A stretch of DNA of 18,483 bases from Fibrobacter sp. UBA1765 (GTDB lineage Bacteria > Fibrobacterota > Fibrobacteria > Fibrobacterales > Fibrobacteraceae): positions 1-18,483 of the forward strand of contig DCGZ01000082.1 in the NCBI GenBank assembly GCA_002314675.1, written 5' to 3'. The notes beneath the pieces are model-generated. The model saw only the letters and a program-made list of their open reading frames with translations. It did no database searches and was not told where the DNA came from. Positions 6,831 through 14,400 of this stretch are shown here, in pieces. A program made the position numbers and the translations under genes. How positions within the stretch are numbered: position 1 is the stretch's first letter; each line of letters begins with the position of its first letter.

Positions 6831-7934
6831 GTGAAGAAAAATTGGGAATATAAGAAACTTGGGGATGTTTGCGAAATCGTTTGTGGACAGGATTATAAAA
6901 GTGTCCAAGATGATAATGGACCATATCCTATCTATGGAACTGGCGGCATAATGGGATACGCTTCTCAATACCGTTGTCCAGAAGGCAGCGTGATTGTTGG
7001 ACGCAAAGGAAGCATCAATAACCCATTATATGTTGAAACCAAATTTTGGAATGTGGATACTGCCTTTGGAATTGTTCCAAATGGTGAAACATTGCAATCT
7101 AAGTTTTTCTTCTATTTTTGTCGTCAGTACGATTTTACGAAGCATGATGTCTCTGTGACTATACCGAGCTTGCGCCGAACCGACATTATGAAGATTGACA
7201 TCCCTGTTCCTCCAATGTCTGAGCAGGAGCGGATTGTGGCGGAGTTGGATTTGCTGAATGGGGTGCTGGAGAAACAGAAGGCTCAGCTGAAGGAATTGGA
7301 TACCTTGGCTCAGTCCATTTTCTATGACATGTTCGGCGACCCCATCGAAAATCCCAAAGGCTGGGGTGTTAAGACTATAGGTGATATTTGCAGGAGTGTA
7401 TCTTACGGCACAAGCGCAAAAGCTTCCTCAACAGGTAGGTACAAATATCTGCGAATGAATAACATCACTTATGGCGGAGAACTAGACCAAACAGACCTGA
7501 AGTATATTGATATGACTGATGCTGAATTTGAAAAATATTCAGTAGTAGAAGGTGACATTCTGTTTAACAGAACTAATTCTTTGGATTTGATAGGAAAGAC
7601 TACATATATGCATGGTTTTGAGCCCATGATTATTGCAGGATATATTATCAGAGTTCGATTGAATGACTTAGCATTACCCGTTTATGTTTCCAAATTTATG
7701 AATACACCTGCGATAAAAAAACATTTGAAGTCTATGGCAAAAGGTGCAGTAAATCAAGCTAATATCAACTCAAAGGAATTACAAAGTATAAATATTCCCG
7801 TCCCGCCCCTTTCTCTGCAGCAAGCCTTCGCTGACAAGATTGCCTCTATCGAGAAGCAGAAGGCCTCCATCAACCAGTCCATCGCCGAGACGCAGAAACT
7901 CCTGGACTACACCATGGACAAATACTTCGGGTAA
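6831..7934 (+). CDS. hsdS: Type I restriction-modification specificity subunit HsdS
   Basis: A 367-aa DNA-recognition subunit of the HsdM/HsdS/HsdR complex; each target-recognition domain (TRD) reads one half of a bipartite site. TRD1 covers about residues 1-124. The central conserved spacer (about 124-178) has PVPPMSEQERIVAELD and a helical stretch ending FYDMFGDP. TRD2 covers about 178-320 and starts GWGVKTIGDIC. A distal conserved helix (about 322-367, PVPPLSLQQAFADKIASIEKQK) ends the protein. This two-fold layout is standard, and the length is slightly short but complete. No ATG is available: GTG at 6831 gives the usual KKNWEYKKLGDVC opening, TTG at 6819 is the alternative, and an in-frame stop at 6795-6797 limits extension. 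The TRDs are visibly AT-rich compared with the conserved helices, a mosaic expected from TRD exchange. Confidence 0.93.
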   Translation: MKKNWEYKKLGDVCEIVCGQDYKSVQDDNGPYPIYGTGGIMGYASQYRCPEGSVIVGRKGSINNPLYVETKFWNVDTAFGIVPNGETLQSKFFFYFCRQYDFTKHDVSVTIPSLRRTDIMKIDIPVPPMSEQERIVAELDLLNGVLEKQKAQLKELDTLAQSIFYDMFGDPIENPKGWGVKTIGDICRSVSYGTSAKASSTGRYKYLRMNNITYGGELDQTDLKYIDMTDAEFEKYSVVEGDILFNRTNSLDLIGKTTYMHGFEPMIIAGYIIRVRLNDLALPVYVSKFMNTPAIKKHLKSMAKGAVNQANINSKELQSINIPVPPLSLQQAFADKIASIEKQKASINQSIAETQKLLDYTMDKYFG

Positions 7935-7941
7935 TTTTTAT

Positions 7942-7947
7942 TATATT
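7942..7947 (+). promoter_or_regulatory. -10 box giving a probable leaderless mRNA for the DUF3791 gene
   Basis: TATATT is followed by just 6 nt before the ATG at 7954, so transcription would begin at or beside the A of the start codon. No Shine-Dalgarno is present in the 19-nt gap after the hsdS stop. Read-through from hsdS is the alternative. Confidence 0.5.
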
Positions 7948-7953
7948 CATCGT

Positions 7954-8193
7954 ATGGACCAGCCTGCAAAAGTTTCAGATCAGCTTCAGTTTGCTGTTAT
8001 TGCCATAGAAACCGCCGCTAAAAAGCTTGGCGTAAGTACCACGGCTCTGACAGCCCGATTGCAAAAGTACGACCTTATCGAAGGCCGTCTTTGGAAATTT
8101 TATGAAATGCTCCATACCCAGAGCCGCGACTATGTCGCTGACGATCTCATAGAATCCCTAGAAGCCCGAGAGTCAAAAGCAGGTTCTCTATGA
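7954..8193 (+). CDS. DUF3791-type small protein
   Basis: A 79-aa protein resembling the DUF3791 family: an N-terminal helix (LQFAVIAIETAAKKLGVS), then a KYDLI turn, and the characteristic ending FYEMLHTQSRDYVADDLIE. DUF3791 genes are often found beside DUF3990 genes, a pair regarded as toxin-antitoxin-like. No DUF3990 gene is present here. The ATG at 7954 is chosen because the ORF upstream of it lies inside hsdS in another frame and the family begins at about this point. The last 4 nt overlap the next ORF (ATGA), suggesting translational coupling. Function is unproven; the family call rests on motif memory. Confidence 0.78.
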   Translation: MDQPAKVSDQLQFAVIAIETAAKKLGVSTTALTARLQKYDLIEGRLWKFYEMLHTQSRDYVADDLIESLEARESKAGSL

Positions 8194-8381
8194 AAGACTA
8201 TACTTTGCAACACAAAATCGCAAGAGTTATAGCTGAACTGGCCGTTCGTTTGAACGTAAGTCAATCGCAGGCCCTTCTTATTTTTTATGAAAGCAAGGTT
8301 TGCATGCAGTTGCACAATCCCGAAACAGGTTTGCAGCTCATGAGCGACAGGTATATCGTTGACGAATTCATGATGCAATAA
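8190..8381 (+). CDS. Small protein, apparent relative and partner of the DUF3791 protein
   Basis: A 63-aa protein whose start codon overlaps the preceding stop (ATGA at 8190-8193). It can be aligned by eye with its neighbour: LQ at the start, an alanine-rich helix ending L-x-VS at residues 16-19, and an ending SDRYIVDEF that matches SRDYVADDL. This suggests an old tandem duplication. The segment NPETGLQLMSDRYIVDEF resembles small proteins seen next to DUF3791/DUF3990 genes in Bacteroidetes. The overlap and size (79 + 63 aa) look like a toxin-antitoxin or antitoxin-like pair, but no toxin fold is evident. Real gene likely; function unknown. Confidence 0.65.
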   Translation: MKDYTLQHKIARVIAELAVRLNVSQSQALLIFYESKVCMQLHNPETGLQLMSDRYIVDEFMMQ

Positions 8382-8423
8382 TGTTACTGAATTTTTTACC
8401 GCTAATATGGAGGTAGGTTAGTT

Positions 8424-9677
8424 ATGGCCGATTACGTTATTGATAGGGATGGACTTGTGGTTCCTGAACCTGAAAAAGAAATTGAACAACGTAATGACGA
8501 TTCTACAGTTGGTATTGGCAATTTAGAAGAATCTGCACTCAGATTGAATTCGGTTGGGTATGTTGCTTCTAGGGCTGCGCTAGGCGTACTCGGGATGCCT
8601 ACTGCAATGGAAATTGACAGGTGGAAAGAAAAGAAACTGCGTGAAAAAGCCGTAGCAAACGCGTTAAATGAAAAAACATGTAATGAACTGGCTCCTGTAT
8701 ATTCTAATGAGTTTAGTTATGACCGAAAACTCAAAGTTTGTTCGGATGGGGCCCAGTCTCTCGCTTCGAGTTTATTGCAAGCGGCTGTGAGTCAAGGGCT
8801 TGTAGCAGAATCCTTTTCTGGATTATTGCGATGTAACATTGATATTTCAAAGTTGGCACATTCGAAAGACGGCTTTTTACGTGGTTTCACTATGTCTGAG
8901 GGGCGCATAGCGGAACAGGCAAAGTTTACAGAAGTATCATCTATTTGTACGCCAATGCTAGTGTTTCAGGTGGCGTCATTTGTAACAGGGCAGTATTACC
9001 AGCATATCATCACCACCCAGCTAAACAGTATATCAAAGAGGATAGATCAAATTCTTGACTTGATGGAAGAAGATGACAAAGCTGAAATTACTAATGCTTT
9101 TTCCGAACTATCTGTTTTATCTATGGCCGATAAGCCTTCTATGGAAGATTCTAATGCGCTAAGGGCGCTTAACCATATAGCTGGTAAGTTACGAGACAAA
9201 TACAAAGCCATCACTTTAAATTGTTCGCTGGATGAAGTTAGCCGTAGTTGGATTCGCGATAAGAACGAGGCTGAGGATTGGGTCAAAGCTCTTGATGACT
9301 CGCGTTTTCTGAAGTATATGGAATTGGCTTTTGATGCTGAATACCTCTTTTATTCAACATCTGTTATGTTGATCAAGTGGGAACTTGCAAAAGATGAACC
9401 AGACTATGGTAAGGTTGAAGGTTGGTCCAAGCGTATTGATAATAATTTCATGGCTTCGTACGAACCGAAGTATCATGAAGTGAAGACTATCGTATGTGAA
9501 AACCTTAGATTGTTGGCGTCATCTGCTATTAGTGGCGCAGATGATGTCAGAGCGATGTATAGCGATGTTAAAAGTCGCTTTATATCGTATGAACAAAGTG
9601 TTGTTCCTGTATTGTCTGAATTGTCTCCGACCTATTTCATTCAATACCATAATGGTCAGCCATTGTTAAGTGAGTAG
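8424..9677 (+). CDS. Unrecognised 417-aa protein in the restriction-modification island
   Basis: I do not recognise a family. The start is supported by GGAGG at 8409-8413, 10 nt before ATG. No signal peptide. The N-terminal ~40 residues are charged and probably flexible. Residues 44-62 form a small hydrophobic stretch (VGYVASRAALGVLGMPTAM). Residues 171-190 (VSSICTPMLVFQVASFVTGQ) form a second hydrophobic segment, followed directly by an amphipathic helix at 193-216 (HIITTQLNSISKRIDQILDL) that ends in an acidic run EEDDK. The rest (about 220-417) is predicted helical by composition, with no catalytic motif visible. Use of AT-rich codons contrasts with hsdM. Its place between hsdS and hsdR suggests an accessory or second defence function, possibly membrane-associated. 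This is inference only. Confidence 0.8.
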   Translation: MADYVIDRDGLVVPEPEKEIEQRNDDSTVGIGNLEESALRLNSVGYVASRAALGVLGMPTAMEIDRWKEKKLREKAVANALNEKTCNELAPVYSNEFSYDRKLKVCSDGAQSLASSLLQAAVSQGLVAESFSGLLRCNIDISKLAHSKDGFLRGFTMSEGRIAEQAKFTEVSSICTPMLVFQVASFVTGQYYQHIITTQLNSISKRIDQILDLMEEDDKAEITNAFSELSVLSMADKPSMEDSNALRALNHIAGKLRDKYKAITLNCSLDEVSRSWIRDKNEAEDWVKALDDSRFLKYMELAFDAEYLFYSTSVMLIKWELAKDEPDYGKVEGWSKRIDNNFMASYEPKYHEVKTIVCENLRLLASSAISGADDVRAMYSDVKSRFISYEQSVVPVLSELSPTYFIQYHNGQPLLSE

Positions 9678-9684
9678 CACCAAG

Positions 9685-9704
9685 GAAAAATTTTGACTAC
9701 ATGC
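9685..9704 (+). repeat. Left 20-bp direct repeat (remnant of hsdR start)
   Basis: GAAAAATTTTGACTACATGC matches 11474-11493 at 19 of 20 bases. Read in the hsdR frame it gives Lys-Asn-Phe-Asp-Tyr-Met, the same residues that open HsdR, and then Leu-Arg-Ile-Arg and a TAG stop at 9716-9718. The only difference is AAT versus AAC, synonymous for Asn. It is best explained as the old hsdR 5' end, duplicated when the following segment arrived. Confidence 0.8.
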
Positions 9705-9720
9705 TTAGAATACGCTAGAG

Positions 9721-9887
9721 TGGCATGCTGCGCATGCGTATAATACGGCTCGGTTAAAAAAATAAGCGAGCTTATTTTTTGCGACACTAGCCTTTTGTTA
9801 TATGGCGTGCTACGCACGCATATAGTGCGGCTCGGCAATGCCCGCTCGAGTAAACTTGGCGGTCACTGCTCTCGCCTTTTGTTATAT
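9721..9887 (+). repeat. Tandem pair of hairpin-plus-promoter units upstream of the AAA gene
   Basis: Two units of 82-84 nt lie end to end. Each begins with a 33-nt dyad (9721-9753 and 9803-9835, 27/33 identical), has a 36-38-nt unrelated middle, and ends with GCCTTTTGTTATAT (9790-9803 and 9874-9887). The hairpins are GCATGC-TGC-GCATGC and GCGTGC-TAC-GCACGC. All six differences between the dyads are transitions, and one pair (positions 5 and 15) changes A-T to G-C and so keeps the stem. Both dyads continue into GGCTCGG. The final unit supplies the promoter of the AAA gene. Confidence 0.75.
9757..9780. terminator. Terminator-like hairpin, probably bidirectional
   Basis: A 10-bp perfect stem pairs 9757-9766 (A6 TAAG) with 9771-9780 (CTTA T6) around the loop CGAG. 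The A and T tracts make it symmetric. It would end transcripts coming from the 417-aa gene, so the AAA gene and hsdR downstream would depend on the promoter at 9883. Confidence 0.7.
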
Positions 9888-9888
9888 T
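9883..9888 (+). promoter_or_regulatory. -10 box giving a probable leaderless mRNA for the AAA gene
   Basis: TATATT is separated by 6 nt from the ATG at 9895, and no Shine-Dalgarno precedes that ATG. Transcription would begin at the start codon. The same hexamer spacing occurs before the DUF3791 gene and gmk. A clear -35 is not visible; TTGGCG at 9856 is too far away (21 nt). Confidence 0.55.
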
Positions 9889-9894
9889 TAAAAT

Positions 9895-11475
9895 ATGGCG
9901 TTAAAGAATTTCCCTATCGGCATTCAGGATTTTGCAAGCATTCGTAACGAAGGCTTCTTTTACGTAGACAAGACTGATCTTGTCTACAAGTTGACGCATA
10001 CAAGCAAATATTACTTCCTTAGCCGTCCTCGCCGTTTTGGAAAGTCGCTTTTAGTCAGCACTTTGCAATACTATTTTGAGGGGCGCAAGGAACTGTTCGA
10101 GGGCCTCGCTATGGAACGCCTCGAAACCGAGTGGAAAAAGTACCCGGTTATCAAGCTTAGCTTTGCAAGGAATAAGTTCAACTCACTGAATGCCTTGCAG
10201 GTGGCCATAGCCCAGTTGCTTGAAGGATACGAAAAAAAATACGAAGTTGAAAATGTTAGAGGCCTGGAATGGGGGCCTCGTCTAGCCGATTTGCTTGAAG
10301 CAGCCTACGAAAAAACAGGCCTGCAGCCTGTTGTGCTTGTTGACGAATACGACGCTCCACTCCTTGACAGTATGGACAATCCTGAACTACAGCAGATTCT
10401 TAAGGAAGAAATGCGCAAACTGTTCAGCCCGCTCAAGGACCTTGGAGGAATCCTCCGCTTCGTGTTCCTTACGGGCATCAGCAAGTTTAGTCAGCTCAGC
10501 ATTTTTAGTGAATTGAACAATTTAAATGTCATTACCATGGATGATGACTATGCCGCCATCTGCGGCATTACCAAGGAAGAACTGCTCTCACAGATGCAAC
10601 CTGAAATTCAGGCGCTTGCAGACAAACAGGGAATGACCTATGATGAAGCCGTTGCAGGTTTGCAACGCCAGTATGACGGTTACCACTTCAGCGAGCATTC
10701 CCCGGATATCTACAATCCGTTCAGCTTGATTAATTCCTTGAGTAAGCTGAATTTTGCAAATTATTGGTTTGCCACTGGCACGCCGACCGTTTTGACAAAG
10801 CTTGTGAGCAAATACAAGATGGAGCCTGAATCTTTCAATATTGGGTTCCCTGCGACGCTTGGCATGTTTGACGCGCCTACGGAAACTGCGACAAATCCTA
10901 TTCCCATGCTTTACCAGAGCGGGTATTTGACAATAAAGGCTGTTAGAACTGGAAATCGCTACGTGCTTGCCTTCCCGAATGATGAGGTGCGTTCTGGATT
11001 CTGTGATGGCCTTATGGAATTTTACGCAACTCCAGACAAAGTGACGAATGATACTTTTCTAATGCGTTTTGCGGATACCCTTGAGGCGGGGGATCTTGAC
11101 AGTGCGCTGAATCAGATGCGAGCCTTCTTTAGCAGTGTCCCGTACAACGCAGAACGCCAGGACGAAAACCATTACAAGACCTTGTTCTTCTTGATTTTCA
11201 AGCTGTGCACGCCGTATCTTGTTCGCACTGAAGAATGCAGCGCCGCAGGTCGCGCCGATGCCGTTGTAGAAACTGCCGATGCTGTTTATGTTTTTGAATT
11301 CAAGCTCGACGCAAACGGCACTGCCGAAGACGCCCTCAAGCAGATTGACGACAAGGGCTATTTGATTCCATATATGGTGACAAATAAGGCTGATGGAACG
11401 TCGAAAAAGTTGTTCAAGATTGGAGTTGCCTTTGATGCGGAAAAACGCACACTTGGCGAGTGGATTGTAAATTGA
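9895..11475 (+). CDS. AAA-ATPase-like protein with C-terminal PD-(D/E)XK nuclease domain (DUF1703 type)
   Basis: A 526-aa protein of a family expanded in Bacteroidetes, Fibrobacter and Fusobacteria. It begins with the family opening FPIGIQDFASIRNEGFFYVDKT, then a modified P-loop RPRRFGKS (44-51), and Walker B VVLVDEYDAPLLD with D150-E151. The sensor-like FLTGISKFSQLSIFSELNNL and QYDGYHFS are also typical. The C-terminus has a PD-(D/E)XK nuclease core with D455 and E468-F-K470 in VYVFEFKLD. The AAA part matches Pfam's AAA-ATPase_like and the nuclease part PDDEXK_9. Biological role is not established; mobile-element or defence roles are proposed for relatives. Its stop TGA (11473-11475) overlaps the hsdR TTG start by 4 nt, and it is probably an insertion in the restriction-modification operon. 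Confidence 0.92.
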   Translation: MALKNFPIGIQDFASIRNEGFFYVDKTDLVYKLTHTSKYYFLSRPRRFGKSLLVSTLQYYFEGRKELFEGLAMERLETEWKKYPVIKLSFARNKFNSLNALQVAIAQLLEGYEKKYEVENVRGLEWGPRLADLLEAAYEKTGLQPVVLVDEYDAPLLDSMDNPELQQILKEEMRKLFSPLKDLGGILRFVFLTGISKFSQLSIFSELNNLNVITMDDDYAAICGITKEELLSQMQPEIQALADKQGMTYDEAVAGLQRQYDGYHFSEHSPDIYNPFSLINSLSKLNFANYWFATGTPTVLTKLVSKYKMEPESFNIGFPATLGMFDAPTETATNPIPMLYQSGYLTIKAVRTGNRYVLAFPNDEVRSGFCDGLMEFYATPDKVTNDTFLMRFADTLEAGDLDSALNQMRAFFSSVPYNAERQDENHYKTLFFLIFKLCTPYLVRTEECSAAGRADAVVETADAVYVFEFKLDANGTAEDALKQIDDKGYLIPYMVTNKADGTSKKLFKIGVAFDAEKRTLGEWIVN

Positions 11476-14400
11476 AAAACTTTGACTACATGCAGTCTCT
11501 TGGTTTGCCGAAGTTGTATAACTTCTGTTCTGCGGCAGAAGACAACCAGATAAACCATCCGGACCTTAGCGCCATTAACGCCAGGCGTGCTTTGGAATAT
11601 GTGGTCAAATCCATTTATGCCATGAAACAGGTGGCTTTCTCGGAACGAACGTCCCTGTTTGAACTTATCGACGGTGAAGCGTTCAGGACCTTCATTAACG
11701 ATGAAAAAGTAATGCGGGCCGTGCATTATGTTCGTAAGGTTGGCAATGCGGGTGCCCACGAAGGCTGCGTCAGCAAAAAAGAATCGTTCTTTTGCTTGCT
11801 GAATCTTTATAATGTAGTTGCATCGGTCCTCATCAAGTTGCAAGTTGTCAAGTCCGTTGCCGTTTTTGACAGGGCTTTAATCCCGGATTCAAAGTTTGCG
11901 CCCGCAATCGAAGTTCCCAAAATAGAAGTCAAGGCAGACGATCCCCTTGTTGCAAGCGTTGATAAGGAAGCTGTTTCTAGTGCAGATGCTGTTCCAGAAA
12001 TGGGACTGCCTAGAGACATTTCCGAAGCAGAGACCCGCAAGCTCTACATAGACTTGATGCTTAAGGAAGCTGGCTGGGACGTGCTAGACGTAGAAAATAC
12101 AATAAAACCGTCTAAGGCCTGTATCGAGGTTGAAGTTGAAGGCATGCCAAATGAGTATGGCTTGGGTTATGCAGATTACGTGCTGTTCGGTGCGAATGGC
12201 CTGCCCTTGGCTGTTGTAGAGGCAAAGAAGACTTCCGTATCTCCGCTGAAAGGAAAACACCAGGCTGAATTGTACGCAGATTGCCTAGAAAAACGTTATG
12301 GAGTTCGACCGGTAATATATTACACAAATGGTTTCGAAACCAACGTTATAGACGGCCTTGGCTATCCTCCCCGCCGCCTTTATGGTTTTCACTCCGAAGA
12401 CGATCTTGTTCGCCTCATACAAAAGCGTGGCCGCAAGGATATTAGCGACTTTTCCGTGAATTCGAACATTACCGACCGCCACTATCAAAAAATGGCAATC
12501 AAGTCTGTTTGTGAGTGGTACAATCAAAAGCATCGTCGCGGCCTTCTGGTGATGGCCACCGGTACCGGCAAGACACGCGTTTCCGTTTCCATGGTTGACG
12601 TTCTCATGCGAAACGACTGGGTGAAGAATGTGCTCTTTTTGGCAGACCGAACTTCACTTGTTACCCAGGCCAAGAAGAATTTTGTGAAGTTACTGCCGAG
12701 TACGCCAGTAGCGGATTTGTGCGATTCCTACGATGAAAACATTGTTCGGGACGAGAACCATAAAGTGATAAGCGTCAATGCCCGTATCGTTTTCAGTACC
12801 TACCAGACCATGATCAACCATATCGACTCGGAAGACAAGCTGTTCTCCGTTGGCCAATTTGACCTGGTCATTATTGACGAAGCGCATCGCAGTGTTTTCG
12901 GTAAGTACGGGGCTATTTTCAATTACTTTGACAGTCTGCTGCTGGGTCTGACAGCAACTCCTCGTAACGAAGTGGACAAGAGCACGTATGACTTGTTTGG
13001 AATGGAAGAAGGCGTGCCGAACTTTGCTTACGAACTGGAAGATGCCGTGGCCGATGGATTTCTGGTGAATTACCGGGGCTTCAAGCGCGGTTCCATGATT
13101 CTTAAAGATGGCATAAAGTACAGCAGCCTCTCCGACCAGGAAAAGGATCAGCTGGAGAAGGTGTGGGACTACGAGGAGACCTTGCAGGAACTTGACTCCG
13201 CAGCCAATGTGCGTGGCCGAGATATTCGCAGTGACGAAATTTTCAAGTACATCTATAACGAGGACACCATTGATTTGGTTCTCCAGGACCTTATGGAAAA
13301 CGGCTTGAAGGTTCAAAGCGGGGAACGCATTGGCAAGTCCATCATTTTCGCGTACAACCACAAGCATGCAGAGCTGATTGTAGCGCGGTTCAACGCCTTG
13401 TATCCAGAATATGGTTCTGAATTCTGTGTTTTAATTGATAACTATGTGACCTACTCGCAGAGCTTGATTGAGAATATGGAAGTTCGCGATAAGGATCCGC
13501 AGATAGCCGTATCTGTGGATATGCTGGATACCGGCATCGATATTCCCGATGTCTTGAACTTGGTGTTTTTCAAGATTGTAAAGTCCAAGATCAAGTTTAT
13601 GCAGATGATTGGACGCGGCACCCGCCTTTCTCAGGACATTTTCGGACCCGGCAAGGACAAGGAATGTTTTTACATCTTTGACTGGTGCCGTAACTTTGAG
13701 TTTTTCGAGAAGAATCCCGACGGTAATGTTGTCAAGCAGAATGTATCCCTTACGGAACATCTGTTTGGTCTTCGTGCAGAAATTGCCTTCCACCTGCAAC
13801 ATCAAAAGTATCAGGAAGACGCGTTCTGCAAGGGGCTCCATGACGAACTGAAGACCGTCATGAAAAATCAGGTCAGCGTTCTTTCGAATAGCCATATTTC
13901 CGTTCGCCACCGCTGGGAAGCCGTAAGCCATTTCAAGAGTGATGGGGCTTGGGTTTGTTTGACCGCAGCCAATGTGGAAGCCCTTAAGTGCGATATTGCT
14001 CCGCTACTGCCCCGCAACACCCAGGACGAGAATGCAAAGAAGTTTGATGTGCTGGTGCTTGCCATTGAACTGGGCTATGTGAACAGCGAATTTAATGCTA
14101 GCAAACCCATTGTTCATGTACAGAAACTGGCAGAACGTCTCATGACTAAGGCTTCCATTCCGCAAGTGGTTGCCAAAATGGATACCATCAAGGAAGTCGT
14201 GACCCCTGTAGCCTGGGAAAATATTACCCTTTGCTGGCTGGAAAAGGTGCGTCAGGAACTTCGCGAGCTCATCAAGTTTCTTGTGGGTGACGGTGGCAAG
14301 ACTTTTACCCTGGATATTGGCGATGCTTTTTTTGATGACGGCGAAAGTTCCGGTATACAGACTCAAGTGACGTACAAGCAGCGCGTTATGGACTACCTGG

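Larger units (their letters stand above)
9705..11473 (+). mobile_element. Putative inserted module carrying the AAA-ATPase/nuclease gene
   Basis: The segment between the two 20-bp direct repeats holds two hairpin-promoter units, a terminator-like hairpin and the 526-aa AAA/PD-(D/E)XK gene. Nothing else is present: no transposase and no obvious terminal inverted repeats. Together with one repeat copy the insertion would be 1,789 bp. The right end falls inside the AAA stop codon, whose last two bases belong to the repeat. An insertion with target duplication is inferred. An alternative is illegitimate recombination that happened to copy the hsdR start. Confidence 0.45.

Noticed and set aside
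6702..6968. Minus-strand ORFs with repeated YPVPYTL residues
   Set aside because: The apparent protein repeat is just the 7-bp DNA array read in frame; no start signal or homology.
6831..7934. Phase-variable hsdS inversion system
   Set aside because: Only one hsdS, no inverted TRD repeats, and no recombinase in the window.
7840..7953. N-terminal extension of the DUF3791 ORF into hsdS
   Set aside because: The extension overlaps the conserved end of HsdS in another frame and is Pro/Arg/Ser-rich; the family begins near the ATG at 7954.
9705..11473. Classical insertion sequence or transposon
   Set aside because: No transposase and no terminal inverted repeats; the case for mobility rests only on the flanking direct repeats and on gene family behaviour.
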